From Streptomyces halobius (GTDB lineage: Bacteria > Actinomycetota > Actinomycetes > Streptomycetales > Streptomycetaceae), in assembly GCF_023277745.1 (NCBI RefSeq), contig NZ_CP086322.1:186001-250000 (forward strand): a DNA stretch of 64,000 nt, in the 5' to 3' direction. Within the stretch, counting starts at the first letter, position 1; every line of letters starts with the position of its first letter. Below the pieces are notes generated by a model. That model saw nothing but the letters and a program-made list of their open reading frames with translations. It did not search any database and was not told the DNA's origin. Shown here in pieces: positions 9,576-18,070 of this stretch. The position numbers and the translations under genes were made by a program.

Positions 9576-11473
9576 AGGTTCCTCCAGGGGGCGAAGGCGT
9601 TGGTCACGCCGTCCAGGGCGGGGGTGAGTTCGGGGTGGTGGCGCAGTAGGACGCGGATCATGCCGTTGCGGTCGATCCACTCCAGCCCTTCGGGGGTGTA
9701 GATCTCGGGCCGGTAGTCGGTGGTGAAGAAGCGGTCGCTCTTGAGGCGCCGGCTGGCCATGAGGATGAAGATGCGGAAGAGGGAGTCGCTGAAGCCGAAG
9801 CCGGCGGGGCGGGGCTCGACGAGGTTGCCGACGAGGGTGTCGACGCGGTCGAGCCGGCCCTCGTAGAGCTCTTCCAGGAGCGGGGTGTCGGTGGGGTGGT
9901 CGCCGGTGAGTTCCTCGAAGGAGGTGACGGGGCGCTTGCGGAGCATCTTCCGGTAGGCGTTGTAGCGGGGGATGCCGCGTTCGCGGTCGCGGAGGATGTC
10001 GACGGTGCCCAGATCGGTGTGTTCGCCGCTGAGCCGGGTCAGGTTGCGCAGCGCGTCGGGATGGTTGTGCAGGACCAGAGCGCCGGGATTGGCGGTGCCG
10101 AAGCTGTAGAACAGGTCGCTCATGCCGTGTGCGTCGATCGCGGTGCGGGTGGTGGCGCCCTGCATGGCGTTGAAGCCGATCGTCTCTCCGCGGCGGCCGG
10201 AGCGGTGGTCGCGCAGTGTCAGCTCGTCCGGGATGAGGGGATGGAGCCGGTATGCGGAGACGAACTCCTCGGTCATGGAGAACGGAGCCGCGTGGTGGTC
10301 GGTCGGGGAGCCGAGGATGCCGCTGAGCATTTCGCCCTGGCCGATACGGCCGTACTTCTTGCGGACCCAGCGGGGCAGGACGCCGTACCAATTGGCGTTC
10401 ATGGCGTGGTGCAGGACGGGGGTGTCGAGGATGCCCGGTGTCCACTCCACCGTGTGGATCTTCGCCATCAGAGCGGTGTTGACCAGACGTGCGGTGTGGA
10501 AGAGCCGTTCGTCGTCCCAGGTGCGGTAGTGGGAGTGCAGGTAGTCGCAGATCGCGTTGTGTTCCTTGGCGAACAGGGTGTGCAGCAAGGACAGGCCGGC
10601 CCAGTAGTCGCTGTTCATTCCGGTGGCGTCGAGACAGGACACACCCGGCCTGGGATCGGCCGGCAGTCGGCCGTCCTGGAGGATGAGGTGTCCCAGCTCG
10701 CCGGTACGTAGCGACCGGCAGCGTTCCTCGGAGGAGCCGTAGATCTGCGAGCCGTCCCACCAGTGCGTGAGGGTGTTCTCGTATGTGGGCGGGGCGTGGG
10801 GGGTGGTGTGCGCGACCGGGTCGGGGCGGGTGCGGTTGATGCGCATGGGGCACTCCCCCGCCCAGTCGTCGTCCTCGGCCAGCGGCACGGTGAACGGTTC
10901 GGCCTTTTCGTTGTCGCCGTGGTTGGCCCAGCCGTGGTTTTCGAATTGGATCCAGGCGGCGGCCAGCAGGTTGAGGGTGGGGGCCGGCATGAAGCTGCGC
11001 CGGGCCAGGAGGTGACGGCTGACCTCGCGCGGACTGGGCGACATCAGTTCGGCGTCGCTGTCCGGGAAGGCGAGGTGGAGCGGAGCGTTGCGGTCCAGGC
11101 GGGTGCCGACGCGGCCCATGTCCTGGTCGTGGGGGTCATAGGCCGATCCGTCGTAGGAGCGGAAGGGCGGGAGGCTCGCCGGGGCGCGGCGGGGGCGCTC
11201 GCCGCCGGCGCAGTAGGTGTCGTGGAGGTTCTCACGGCGCAGGTCGTCGCGGAGGAAGCGGAGGTTCAACATGCCGAGTGCAGTGGGGAGTGTGTGCCAC
11301 TCGCGGCGGCGATTGAGTCGGGCGAAGGCGGCGGAGCCGAGACGTTCGAGGACGCTGGGCGGCCCGTGGGGCGCGGGTTGCGACGGGGGTGGGCTGCCGG
11401 GTTGTGCGGGGATGTCCGAGGGGGCGGAGGCGGAGCTGGTGGACGTGTCGGTGTCGGGGGCGGTGTCGGTCAT
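9572..11473 (-). CDS. haem peroxidase family fatty-acid alpha-dioxygenase-like enzyme
   Basis: 633 residues from the ATG at 11473, which has a GGAGG five bases upstream; a longer in-frame start at 11533 lacks this. The first ~40 residues are Pro/Ser/Thr-rich and probably disordered. The rest is an animal-type haem peroxidase: distal His180 in WIQFENHGWANHG, the helix KIHTVEWTPGIL, and EFVSAYRLHPLIPD, where Tyr408 and His411 align with the radical Tyr and proximal His of cyclooxygenases (Y-x-x-H). The spacing and flanks look closest to plant pathogen-inducible alpha-dioxygenases, which convert fatty acids to (R)-2-hydroperoxy acids. No signal peptide is visible. The neighbours (lipase, P450, 2-hydroxyacid oxidase, 2-oxoacid decarboxylase) fit such a step. 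A different regiospecificity (linoleate dioxygenase type) remains possible. Confidence 0.85.
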   Translation of the reverse strand: MTDTAPDTDTSTSSASAPSDIPAQPGSPPPSQPAPHGPPSVLERLGSAAFARLNRRREWHTLPTALGMLNLRFLRDDLRRENLHDTYCAGGERPRRAPASLPPFRSYDGSAYDPHDQDMGRVGTRLDRNAPLHLAFPDSDAELMSPSPREVSRHLLARRSFMPAPTLNLLAAAWIQFENHGWANHGDNEKAEPFTVPLAEDDDWAGECPMRINRTRPDPVAHTTPHAPPTYENTLTHWWDGSQIYGSSEERCRSLRTGELGHLILQDGRLPADPRPGVSCLDATGMNSDYWAGLSLLHTLFAKEHNAICDYLHSHYRTWDDERLFHTARLVNTALMAKIHTVEWTPGILDTPVLHHAMNANWYGVLPRWVRKKYGRIGQGEMLSGILGSPTDHHAAPFSMTEEFVSAYRLHPLIPDELTLRDHRSGRRGETIGFNAMQGATTRTAIDAHGMSDLFYSFGTANPGALVLHNHPDALRNLTRLSGEHTDLGTVDILRDRERGIPRYNAYRKMLRKRPVTSFEELTGDHPTDTPLLEELYEGRLDRVDTLVGNLVEPRPAGFGFSDSLFRIFILMASRRLKSDRFFTTDYRPEIYTPEGLEWIDRNGMIRVLLRHHPELTPALDGVTNAFAPWRNL

Positions 11474-11523
11474 GCGGGACCTCCGGGCGGGCATGCGGCA
11501 ATGAGTCGGACGGATCGGAAAGC

Positions 11524-11562
11524 CCCACGGCACGAGCCGTGGGCCCCCTCGTACTCGAGGGG
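11524..11562. terminator. two tandem hairpins between lipase and peroxidase genes
   Basis: Two perfect inverted repeats stand side by side in the 107-base gap: cccacggc/gccgtggg with a 4-base loop, then cccctcg/cgagggg with a 4-base loop. Neither has a T-tract. They could end some transcripts after the lipase, act as an attenuator, or stabilise a processed RNA. The peroxidase gene may therefore be expressed at a different level from the genes before it. Confidence 0.45.
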
Positions 11563-11580
11563 AAGGGGTAACGGGTTTCC

Positions 11581-12942
11581 TCAGCGGTCGTAGAGCGCGA
11601 AGAGCCGGGTGGCGGTCACCTGGCCGCGGTACGGGGCGAGCGCCGCGTCGACATCGCCGCTCGCCTCAGGCACGTCGAACTGGAGGTTGTGTGCGTAGCG
11701 TTCGGCCGCGTGGCACAGCGGGAAGGCCTGGGTGTCATCGGTCCAGGTGTACTCGGTGAACTGCGCCGGGAGGGCGTACGGTGAGACCGCGGAGCGGCCC
11801 TCCAGGCTGGGGACGACGTCGTGTTCGTTGATCAGCGAGAAGACGCGGGTGGCCGGGTCGGCGGGGCGCTTGCCGTCGACGGGCGAGCCGATCGCCACGC
11901 AGTGCGTGACGCGGTACAGCGCGCAGAAGTCGGGGTCGGCGGCGAGGTTCATCGCGGTGATGCCGCCCAGGCTGTGTCCGACGAGGGCGATGTCGGTGCC
12001 GGAGGGCACCCAGGTGCGCAGGGCCCGGGTGACGGCGCGGGAGTACGGCGTGGCGGGCCGGGCGACCGCGTGGATGGCGCCGAGCACGTCCTGAGGGCTG
12101 GACTTGGAGATCGCGTCGGTGGCCATCCCGGCGAGCTGGACGACGTAGCGCGTCACCTCGTCGGAGCCGATCATCTGCTGGACGAGCAAAGTGCCGCCGG
12201 TGCCCACGGTCCCGATGTTGCGGATGTAGCCGACGACGGTGCCGGAGCAGTCGAGACGTTCCAGGAGGGACGGGTCGGGGGCGACGGGTTCGGCGCGGCC
12301 GGGACCGCGGTCGAGGAGGGCCCAGATGCGGGCGCTGACACCGAGGATGGGCTCGGCGCTGGTAAGGGGGCGGCCGGTGGCGATCTCCCAGGCGGCTGCG
12401 TCGTTGAAGGGGTTCTCGTCGGTGAGCGCGTTCCAGGCGAGGATGTCGCCGAACGACGGGGCGAGCAGGGCGAAGGCGCGTTCGGCGCCCTGGCTGCCGA
12501 TGATGGACTTGAAGGCGCGCAGGGCCTGGCGTTGCCGGTCCTCGTCGATGGCCCGCAGCACCCGGGCGGTGTCGGGGTCGGTGAGCAGTTCGGGATGCGT
12601 GACGGCCGCCGCCCGGATACGGGCCTTGAGTCCCGCGACGGCCAGGCTCACCGCGAGGCTTTCGCGACTGGTGAGCACCCCGGTCAGCCAGGCGGCGCGG
12701 GCCGCTGGGCGCCGGCCGTCGGCGGGCCAGCCGAGTCCGGCCGGGTCGGCGAGGGCGCGCAGCAGCGAGCGCAGCGCCGCACGGGCCCGTGTGCTGCTCA
12801 AGGCTCGCACCGGGAGGCGGGTGCCCAGAGCGAGATCGCCGGCGTATTGGGAGGCTCGGCGTACGGCGTCCGCTGCCTCGCCCAACTCGCGGCACAGCTC
12901 GTGCAGTCCGGCCACGCCCGGTTCGGTGTCGGTCTCGGCCAT
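11581..12942 (-). CDS. lipase-like alpha/beta hydrolase
   Basis: 453 residues from the ATG at 12942. The C-terminal half carries the serine-hydrolase elbow ALVGHSLGGITAMNLAADP, followed by CVAIGSPVDG and LINEHDVVPSLEG (probable acid residue) and a His-rich end (PLCHAAERYAHNLQF). This is the arrangement of lipase-class-3-like enzymes. The N-terminal ~200 residues are helical and not recognised. There is no clear signal peptide, so it is probably intracellular or membrane-associated. It lies 34 bases after the P450. In context it could release the fatty acid used by the dioxygenase; this is inference, and the substrate could be another ester or even the product. Confidence 0.75.
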   Translation of the reverse strand: MAETDTEPGVAGLHELCRELGEAADAVRRASQYAGDLALGTRLPVRALSSTRARAALRSLLRALADPAGLGWPADGRRPAARAAWLTGVLTSRESLAVSLAVAGLKARIRAAAVTHPELLTDPDTARVLRAIDEDRQRQALRAFKSIIGSQGAERAFALLAPSFGDILAWNALTDENPFNDAAAWEIATGRPLTSAEPILGVSARIWALLDRGPGRAEPVAPDPSLLERLDCSGTVVGYIRNIGTVGTGGTLLVQQMIGSDEVTRYVVQLAGMATDAISKSSPQDVLGAIHAVARPATPYSRAVTRALRTWVPSGTDIALVGHSLGGITAMNLAADPDFCALYRVTHCVAIGSPVDGKRPADPATRVFSLINEHDVVPSLEGRSAVSPYALPAQFTEYTWTDDTQAFPLCHAAERYAHNLQFDVPEASGDVDAALAPYRGQVTATRLFALYDR

Positions 12943-12976
12943 GGGGTGGGGTCTCCAGGTCGGCGGTCCGGTGGGG

Positions 12977-14377
12977 TCAGGTGCGGGACAAGGTGAGCTG
13001 AATGCCGGAGGCATTCAGGGCGCCCGGCAGCGGCCGGTGCGGGTCGAGCCGGGGGCGGCCCTCGGTGAGGCGGTGTTCGCGGAGCAGCTGTGCGCAGAAC
13101 TCGGTGGCGGCCATGAGCCCGAGCCGGTCGCCCGGGCAGCGGCCTTCGCCGTGGCTGAACGGCGCCATCCGCGTGTCGCGGTCGGCACCGTCGGTGCACC
13201 AGCGGCCGGGGGCGAACAGCGAGCCGCCGGGGACGAGGCCGCTGTCGCGCTGCAGGAACCCGATGGGGACGAGGACGTGCGTCCCGGCCCGGTAGGGCAC
13301 CCCGCGCCATGTGGTGTCGGTGCGCAGGATGCGCAGCAGATCGGGCACGATCGGATAGAGCCGGAGGCTCTCCTGAACGCAGGCTCGCAGCCGGGTGGTG
13401 TCGGGTGCGTGCGGTACGTCGTGCAGCGCGGCTTGTTCGGCGGGGTGGGCGGCGAGCAGCAGCAGAGTACGGGCGACGATGGGGGCGACCGTGTCGAGGG
13501 CCAGGAGCCAGTGGTGGGCCTGGCCCACGGCGTCGACGTCCTCGCCGCAGGTCGTGTCCCTGGCGCGCCCGAGCAGGGTGGGGGCGGGGGCGTGCGGAGC
13601 GTAGGCGTGCAGCCGGTCAGTGGCTGCTTCGTACAGCCGCTGACCGGCCGGCGTGGGGCCGTGCCGCACCGCTCCCCAGTTGCCCTCCTTGCGCAGGGCG
13701 AGCAGCCAGCGGTGCAGTTCCTCGTCCCCGGCGGCCTGGTCTCCCAGCACGATGCGGCGTGAAATGCGCTGAACGGTGCGCTGCAGCCGGGCGAATGCAA
13801 GGGTGGGCTTGGTGGCGAGCCGGCTGCATTCCTCGGCGATGACCGTCTGGAACGTGCCGCACGAGGGGTGGGCTTCCTCGTGGTGGGCCAGCACCTGGTC
13901 GTTGCAGGCGCGGCGCGCTTCGCGCAGGTCGCCGTGGGAGCAGATGACGCCGGTGGGTTCGATGACCGAGAGCATCTTGGTCTTGTCCACAGCGTCCAGG
14001 GCCAGTTCGCGCACCGGGCGGGCGAAGAACTCCTGGACGTCGGCGGGGTCGAGCAGCACGAGCGTGTCACCCGAGGCCCCGCCGAGCAGCACGGGGGCGC
14101 CGTCGTCGCGGTCGTGCAGGGCACGCAGGGTCGCGGCCGACCAGCGGGCCTGGCCTACCGCCCCCAGCAGCGCCACGACCGCCGGGCGCGGGGCCGGGAT
14201 GCCTCGGGCGAAGGCCGGCAGGGCATGGGTGACGGCGAAGCGGAGGGATTCACCGCGGCGGGCGCGGCGGGGCGGCGCGGCGGTGCCCCTGGGCGGCGAA
14301 CCGGGAGGGCTGGTGGAAGCCCTGGCGTCGGTGGGGTCGGTGGGGTTGGGGCCGGTCGGGGGCGAGGGCTGCTTCAT
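12977..14377 (-). CDS. cytochrome P450
   Basis: 466 residues. The haem-binding loop is PFSHGEGRCPGDRLGL with Cys414 as thiolate ligand. The K-helix ExxR motif is VQESLRLYP. The I-helix reads WLLALDTVAPIVAR: Asp-Thr is kept but the usual Ala-Gly before it is replaced by Leu-Ala. The first ~45 residues are Pro-rich, Arg-rich and likely disordered. It overlaps the FAD-oxidase stop by ATGA and is followed by the lipase 34 bases on, so it is firmly in the operon. No ferredoxin or reductase gene is in the window. In fungi, fatty-acid dioxygenases are fused to P450s that rearrange the hydroperoxide; here the two are separate. Its exact reaction is unknown. Confidence 0.92.
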   Translation of the reverse strand: MKQPSPPTGPNPTDPTDARASTSPPGSPPRGTAAPPRRARRGESLRFAVTHALPAFARGIPAPRPAVVALLGAVGQARWSAATLRALHDRDDGAPVLLGGASGDTLVLLDPADVQEFFARPVRELALDAVDKTKMLSVIEPTGVICSHGDLREARRACNDQVLAHHEEAHPSCGTFQTVIAEECSRLATKPTLAFARLQRTVQRISRRIVLGDQAAGDEELHRWLLALRKEGNWGAVRHGPTPAGQRLYEAATDRLHAYAPHAPAPTLLGRARDTTCGEDVDAVGQAHHWLLALDTVAPIVARTLLLLAAHPAEQAALHDVPHAPDTTRLRACVQESLRLYPIVPDLLRILRTDTTWRGVPYRAGTHVLVPIGFLQRDSGLVPGGSLFAPGRWCTDGADRDTRMAPFSHGEGRCPGDRLGLMAATEFCAQLLREHRLTEGRPRLDPHRPLPGALNASGIQLTLSRT

Positions 14378-15777
14378 GCTTCCACGACCTTTCCGGGGTT
14401 GAGCAGCTGTCGGGGGTCGAAGAGCCGCTTGATACCCCGGTGCACTTCGAGGCTGACGGGATCGAGTTCACGGCCGAGCCACTCGCGCTTCAGCGTGCCG
14501 ATGCCGTGTTCGCCGGTGGTGGTGCCGCCGAGTGCCAGTCCCGCCGCCATGATGTCGTCGTAGGCGGTGCGGGCCCGGTGGACCTCGTCAGGATCGGACT
14601 CGTCGAAGAGGACCGTGGGGTGCAGGTTGCCGTCCCCGGCGTGGCCGAGGGTGAAGATCCGCAGTCGGTGGCACCGGGCGATGTCCTCGATCGTGCCGAC
14701 GAACTTGGGCAGTTCGGACGGCGGTACGGCCACGTCCTCGATGAACGCCGTGGGCTGCCCGCTGAGGGCGGCGGCGAACGCACCCAACGCGGGGGACACC
14801 ATCCGTCGGGCCTCGATGATCTTCTGCGACTCTTCAGCAGTGCTTGCGGCGACCACCTGGTCAGCGCCGGCGCCCTCACACAGCGCCTTCATCGCCGCGA
14901 GGTCCGGCGCCGGGTCGGGGGCGTCGCTTTCGACGATGAGGGTGGCGGCGCTGTCGGGCCGCAGCAGCGCGTGCCCGTACTCGGCGACGGCCTGTGAGGT
15001 CGCCCGATCCAGCAGCTCGACGGCCGAGGGGAGGTGCCCGCTTGCGGTGATGGCCGCGACGGCGTGCCCGGCCGCGGCCAGGCTCGGGAACTGCGCGAGG
15101 AGCGCGAGCGGGGTGGGCCGGGCAGGCCGCAGCGCGAGGGTGGCGCCGACGATGACACCGAGCGTGCCCTCCGAGCCGACGAAGAGCCGGGTCAGGTCGT
15201 ACCCGGCGACGCCCTTGGCCGTGTCGCGTCCGGTGCGCATCCGCCGCCCGTCGGGGAGAACTACGTCCAGGCCGAGGACATAGTCGGCCGTCACGCCGTA
15301 CTTCACACAGCAGATACCGCCGGCTCCGGTGGCGATGTTGCCGCCGATCGTGCATGTCTCCCAGGACGCGGGGTCGGGTGGATAGGCCAGACCGTGCTCG
15401 GCGGCGGCGTCGTTGAGGCGCTTCGTGATCACGCCGGGCTCGCACCGGACGAGCCGGTTGACCGGGTCGACGGTGCCGATCTGGTCCATGCGGATGGTCG
15501 AGAGCACGACGCAGCCGTCGACCGCGTTCGCGGCACCGGCGAGTCCCGTCCGTGCGCCCTGCGGGACGACGGGGATGCCGTACGTGTATGCGGTCCGCAT
15601 CACCTCCTCGACCTGTGCGGCGGTGCGCGGCAGGGCGACGGCCGCGGGGACGCCGGGGGTGGAGAACGGAGCGGCGTCCCTGGCATGTGCGGCCAGAGCC
15701 TCTGGGTCGGTCAGCAGGGTGTCGGCGGGGAGTCGATCGCGCAGCTCTTTCAACAGTTGCGAGGAGTCAAAGGACAT
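14374..15777 (-). CDS. FAD-linked 2-hydroxyacid oxidase/dehydrogenase (GlcD/D-lactate dehydrogenase type)
   Basis: 467 residues, a full-length VAO/PCMH-family flavoprotein. The FAD-binding part shows PVVPQGARTGLAGAAN near residue 70, TIGGNIATGAGGICCVKYG near 170 and LFVGSEGTLGVI near 215. The C-terminal cap has FTLGHAGDGNLHPTVLFDE, GTTTGEHGIGTLKREWL and the ending LFDPRQLLNPGKV, all diagnostic for GlcD-like enzymes. These oxidise (R)- or D-2-hydroxy acids to 2-oxo acids. It follows the ThDP enzyme by 150 bases and overlaps the P450 by four. In the cluster it would sit between 2-hydroxy acid formation and decarboxylation. The substrate cannot be read from sequence. Confidence 0.92.
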   Translation of the reverse strand: MSFDSSQLLKELRDRLPADTLLTDPEALAAHARDAAPFSTPGVPAAVALPRTAAQVEEVMRTAYTYGIPVVPQGARTGLAGAANAVDGCVVLSTIRMDQIGTVDPVNRLVRCEPGVITKRLNDAAAEHGLAYPPDPASWETCTIGGNIATGAGGICCVKYGVTADYVLGLDVVLPDGRRMRTGRDTAKGVAGYDLTRLFVGSEGTLGVIVGATLALRPARPTPLALLAQFPSLAAAGHAVAAITASGHLPSAVELLDRATSQAVAEYGHALLRPDSAATLIVESDAPDPAPDLAAMKALCEGAGADQVVAASTAEESQKIIEARRMVSPALGAFAAALSGQPTAFIEDVAVPPSELPKFVGTIEDIARCHRLRIFTLGHAGDGNLHPTVLFDESDPDEVHRARTAYDDIMAAGLALGGTTTGEHGIGTLKREWLGRELDPVSLEVHRGIKRLFDPRQLLNPGKVVEA

Positions 15778-15927
15778 AGGCCTTCCAGGATTCGTGTGGC
15801 CAGTGCTTCCGTGCGGCAGTAGCCAGGCGGCGCGGCAGACAGGTTCCGCAGCAGCCAGTCAGAACGGCAGCGCGGTCGTCGTGTTGTGGGGTGGGCCAGG
15901 GGGTGGTGGGCGGATTCCGCCGGTGGC

Positions 15928-17532
15928 TCACAGCGAGGGAAGTTCCGTGGTGACCGGGACATCGATCAGTACGGGGCCTTCGCGCCGGCCCGTGGCGTCC
16001 CGTACGAGCTTGGTGAGCTCCCCGGCACCCTCGGCGCGGCAGGAGCGCACGCCGTAGCCGGCGGCGATCGCGGAGATGTCCAGTCCCGGGATGTCCAGTC
16101 CTGGGGCGCCTTGCGCATGTTCGAGCTGCGCAAACCACTGCAGGATCGCGTAGCGCGCGTTGCTCAGCACCACGAAGGTGACGGGCACGCGGTAGGCCGC
16201 AGCAGTCCACAGCGCCTGCACGGCGTAGTGGATCGAGCCGTCGCCCAGCACGGCGACGACCGGCCGGTGTGGAGCGCCGAGTTGTGCGCCCACAGCCGCG
16301 GCGGCTCCGAAGCCGAGCCCGCCGCCCGCGGAGAAGAGGTAGGAACCAGGGGCGCTGATCCGTGCGGCCTCGTGGAACTGCACAACGTTGGACGGCGACT
16401 CGTTCACCCACAACGTGTCGTCCGGCACCCCCTCCGCAACAGCGGCCAGCGCGGTGCCGGGCGGCAGGGGCCCGTCCGCCGCCTGCGGGGCACTTTCCCG
16501 CCGGTCCGGCGCGCGGGTGGACTCGCAGGCGGGAAAGTGTTCGGCGAGCGCCCGGGCCGTCACCGCGGGGTCGGCGACGATCGCGTCACCGACCGGAGCC
16601 TTGGCGGCCTCGTCGGAGTCCCGGGTGACGAGGACCAGTTCGGTGCCGTCGGGCAGGTACGGGCCCGGTACGAAGGGGTAGTAGCGGAAGACCTGCGCAC
16701 CGATGACCACGACCAGATCGTGGCCGTCCAGTGTCCGGGCGAGCGGCCCGATGGCGGGCGGCAGCTCGCCCCGGTACAGCGGGTGGTCGTGCGGGAAGGA
16801 GACCCGAGCGGAGACGGGCGCGGACCACACCGGAAGCCCGCCGCGCTCGGCGAGGCGGACGACAGAGTCCCAGGCACCGGACGCGTCCACGTCGTCGCCG
16901 ACGACCAGGACGGCGGAACGGGCCCGCTTGATGCGGTCGGCGAGCGACTGGACGGTCTCGGGCCGCGGGGCTGTGATGTGCTCGACCCTGCGGGCAGCGG
17001 TGGTCCGCGCGGCCCGGTCCTCGGCCTCCGTGACAGCGGCGTCGAAATCGTCCATGGGCAGCGAGAGGAACACGGGCCCATGCGGCGGGGTTTCGGCCAG
17101 CTGAACGGCCCGGGCGAGCGCGGGCGGCACGTCGGCCGGACGCGGCGGCTCGTACGCCCATTTGACGGCCGGCTGCGGCAGCATCGCGGGCTGGGGATTG
17201 GAGAGCAGGGCCTCCATGGTGAGCATCGCCCGCACCTGCTGTCCTGCGGTGACAACCATGGGGGTGCGGTTCGCACGGGCGTTGAGGATGGCGCCCATCG
17301 CGTTCCCGGTGCCGGGGCCGGTGTGCAGGTTGACCAGGGCGGTGGTGCCGGACGCGAGCGCGTAGCCGTCTGCCATGCCGACGACCACGGCCTCCTGAAG
17401 GCCAAGGACGTACCGGAAATCGTCAGGGAAATGCTTGAGGAACGGCAGTTCTGTCGAGCCGGGGTTACCGAACACCGTAGTCATACCGCGTGTTCTCAAA
17501 ACATCCAGAGCGGATTCCCGGACTGTGCGCAT
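15928..17532 (-). CDS. benzoylformate decarboxylase-like ThDP-dependent enzyme
   Basis: 534 residues from the ATG at 17532, which has GGGGAGGGG six bases upstream; an in-frame extension to 17748 is unlikely. It resembles Pseudomonas MdlC throughout: FGNPGSTELPFLKHFP (Ser26), GLQEAVVVGMADGYA (Glu47, cofactor activation), LVNLHTGPGTGNAMG (His70), and the ThDP/Mg site GDGSIHYAVQALWTAAAY. Three pocket positions differ from MdlC. His281 corresponds to Tyr285 (GAQVFRYYPF), Thr377 to Pro (VNESPSN), and Ala460 to Ile (RYAILQWF); Phe464 is kept. It should decarboxylate a 2-oxo acid to an aldehyde, probably not benzoylformate itself. First gene of the cluster; the region 17533-17770 upstream should hold the promoter. 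Confidence 0.9.
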   Translation of the reverse strand: MRTVRESALDVLRTRGMTTVFGNPGSTELPFLKHFPDDFRYVLGLQEAVVVGMADGYALASGTTALVNLHTGPGTGNAMGAILNARANRTPMVVTAGQQVRAMLTMEALLSNPQPAMLPQPAVKWAYEPPRPADVPPALARAVQLAETPPHGPVFLSLPMDDFDAAVTEAEDRAARTTAARRVEHITAPRPETVQSLADRIKRARSAVLVVGDDVDASGAWDSVVRLAERGGLPVWSAPVSARVSFPHDHPLYRGELPPAIGPLARTLDGHDLVVVIGAQVFRYYPFVPGPYLPDGTELVLVTRDSDEAAKAPVGDAIVADPAVTARALAEHFPACESTRAPDRRESAPQAADGPLPPGTALAAVAEGVPDDTLWVNESPSNVVQFHEAARISAPGSYLFSAGGGLGFGAAAAVGAQLGAPHRPVVAVLGDGSIHYAVQALWTAAAYRVPVTFVVLSNARYAILQWFAQLEHAQGAPGLDIPGLDISAIAAGYGVRSCRAEGAGELTKLVRDATGRREGPVLIDVPVTTELPSL

Positions 17533-17799
17533 AACGTCCCCTCCCCGCAGTGCTGACGATGACCGGGACGACGCTCCCAGCAACGGGGCCGATGCAGCAT
17601 GGCAGCCACGCTCCCGACAAAACTTCCCGCTCTCTTGGATTTGCTCCAACGTCGTCGTACCGGACTCTTCCTGCCGACGGACTCTGCCTGACGACGGCGC
17701 TGACCAAACCATCCATTCGGCAAACCCGCGCAATGGTGTCTTCTTCACCAGCGGCCAGGCCGCACACGGTGGCCGGTGTCGGTCAGTTGAGCGGGATCA

Positions 17800-18070
17800 G
17801 GGTGTCCCAGCCGCTGGCGGAAGGGCTGCCGGTCGCGCAGGCGTGGAGGGCGAGCGATTCCGTCGGTGCCGTCCAGGAACACTGACATGGCGAGGTGGAG
17901 GTCGGCGCCCGGCTGGTAGGAGGCGGTATCCGAAAGCGGGCTCGGGCGAGAAGGCGCGCAGCAGCCGCTCGGCCACCGGCCGTTGGGGCATCTGCGGGGT
18001 GAAGCCGAGCGGGCGCATCAGCCGGGTGGCGCCGGAGAGGCTCCAACGTCCAACGGGCATCGGACTTGCC
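17800..18070 (-). pseudogene. possible IS630-type winged-helix remnant and unassigned debris
   Basis: A short minus-strand stretch reads ATRLMRPLGFTPQMPQRPVA, similar to the HTH segment (YLL.RLGF.PQ.P...A.ER) at the end of the N-terminal domain in IS630-type transposases. Around it all three frames carry plausible but discontinuous peptides. I cannot assign the part from 17800 to 17900. Confidence 0.3.

Noticed and set aside
9576..10853. Extension of the WXG-like gene frame upstream to 10853
   Set aside because: It overlaps the haem peroxidase in another frame; the GTG at 9575 coupled to the peroxidase stop is the sensible start.
15928..17532. Calling the ThDP enzyme and flavoenzyme a mandelate pathway
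   Set aside because: No mandelate racemase or benzaldehyde dehydrogenase is present, and the decarboxylase pocket residues differ from MdlC. It remains a possible alternative but is not the best reading.
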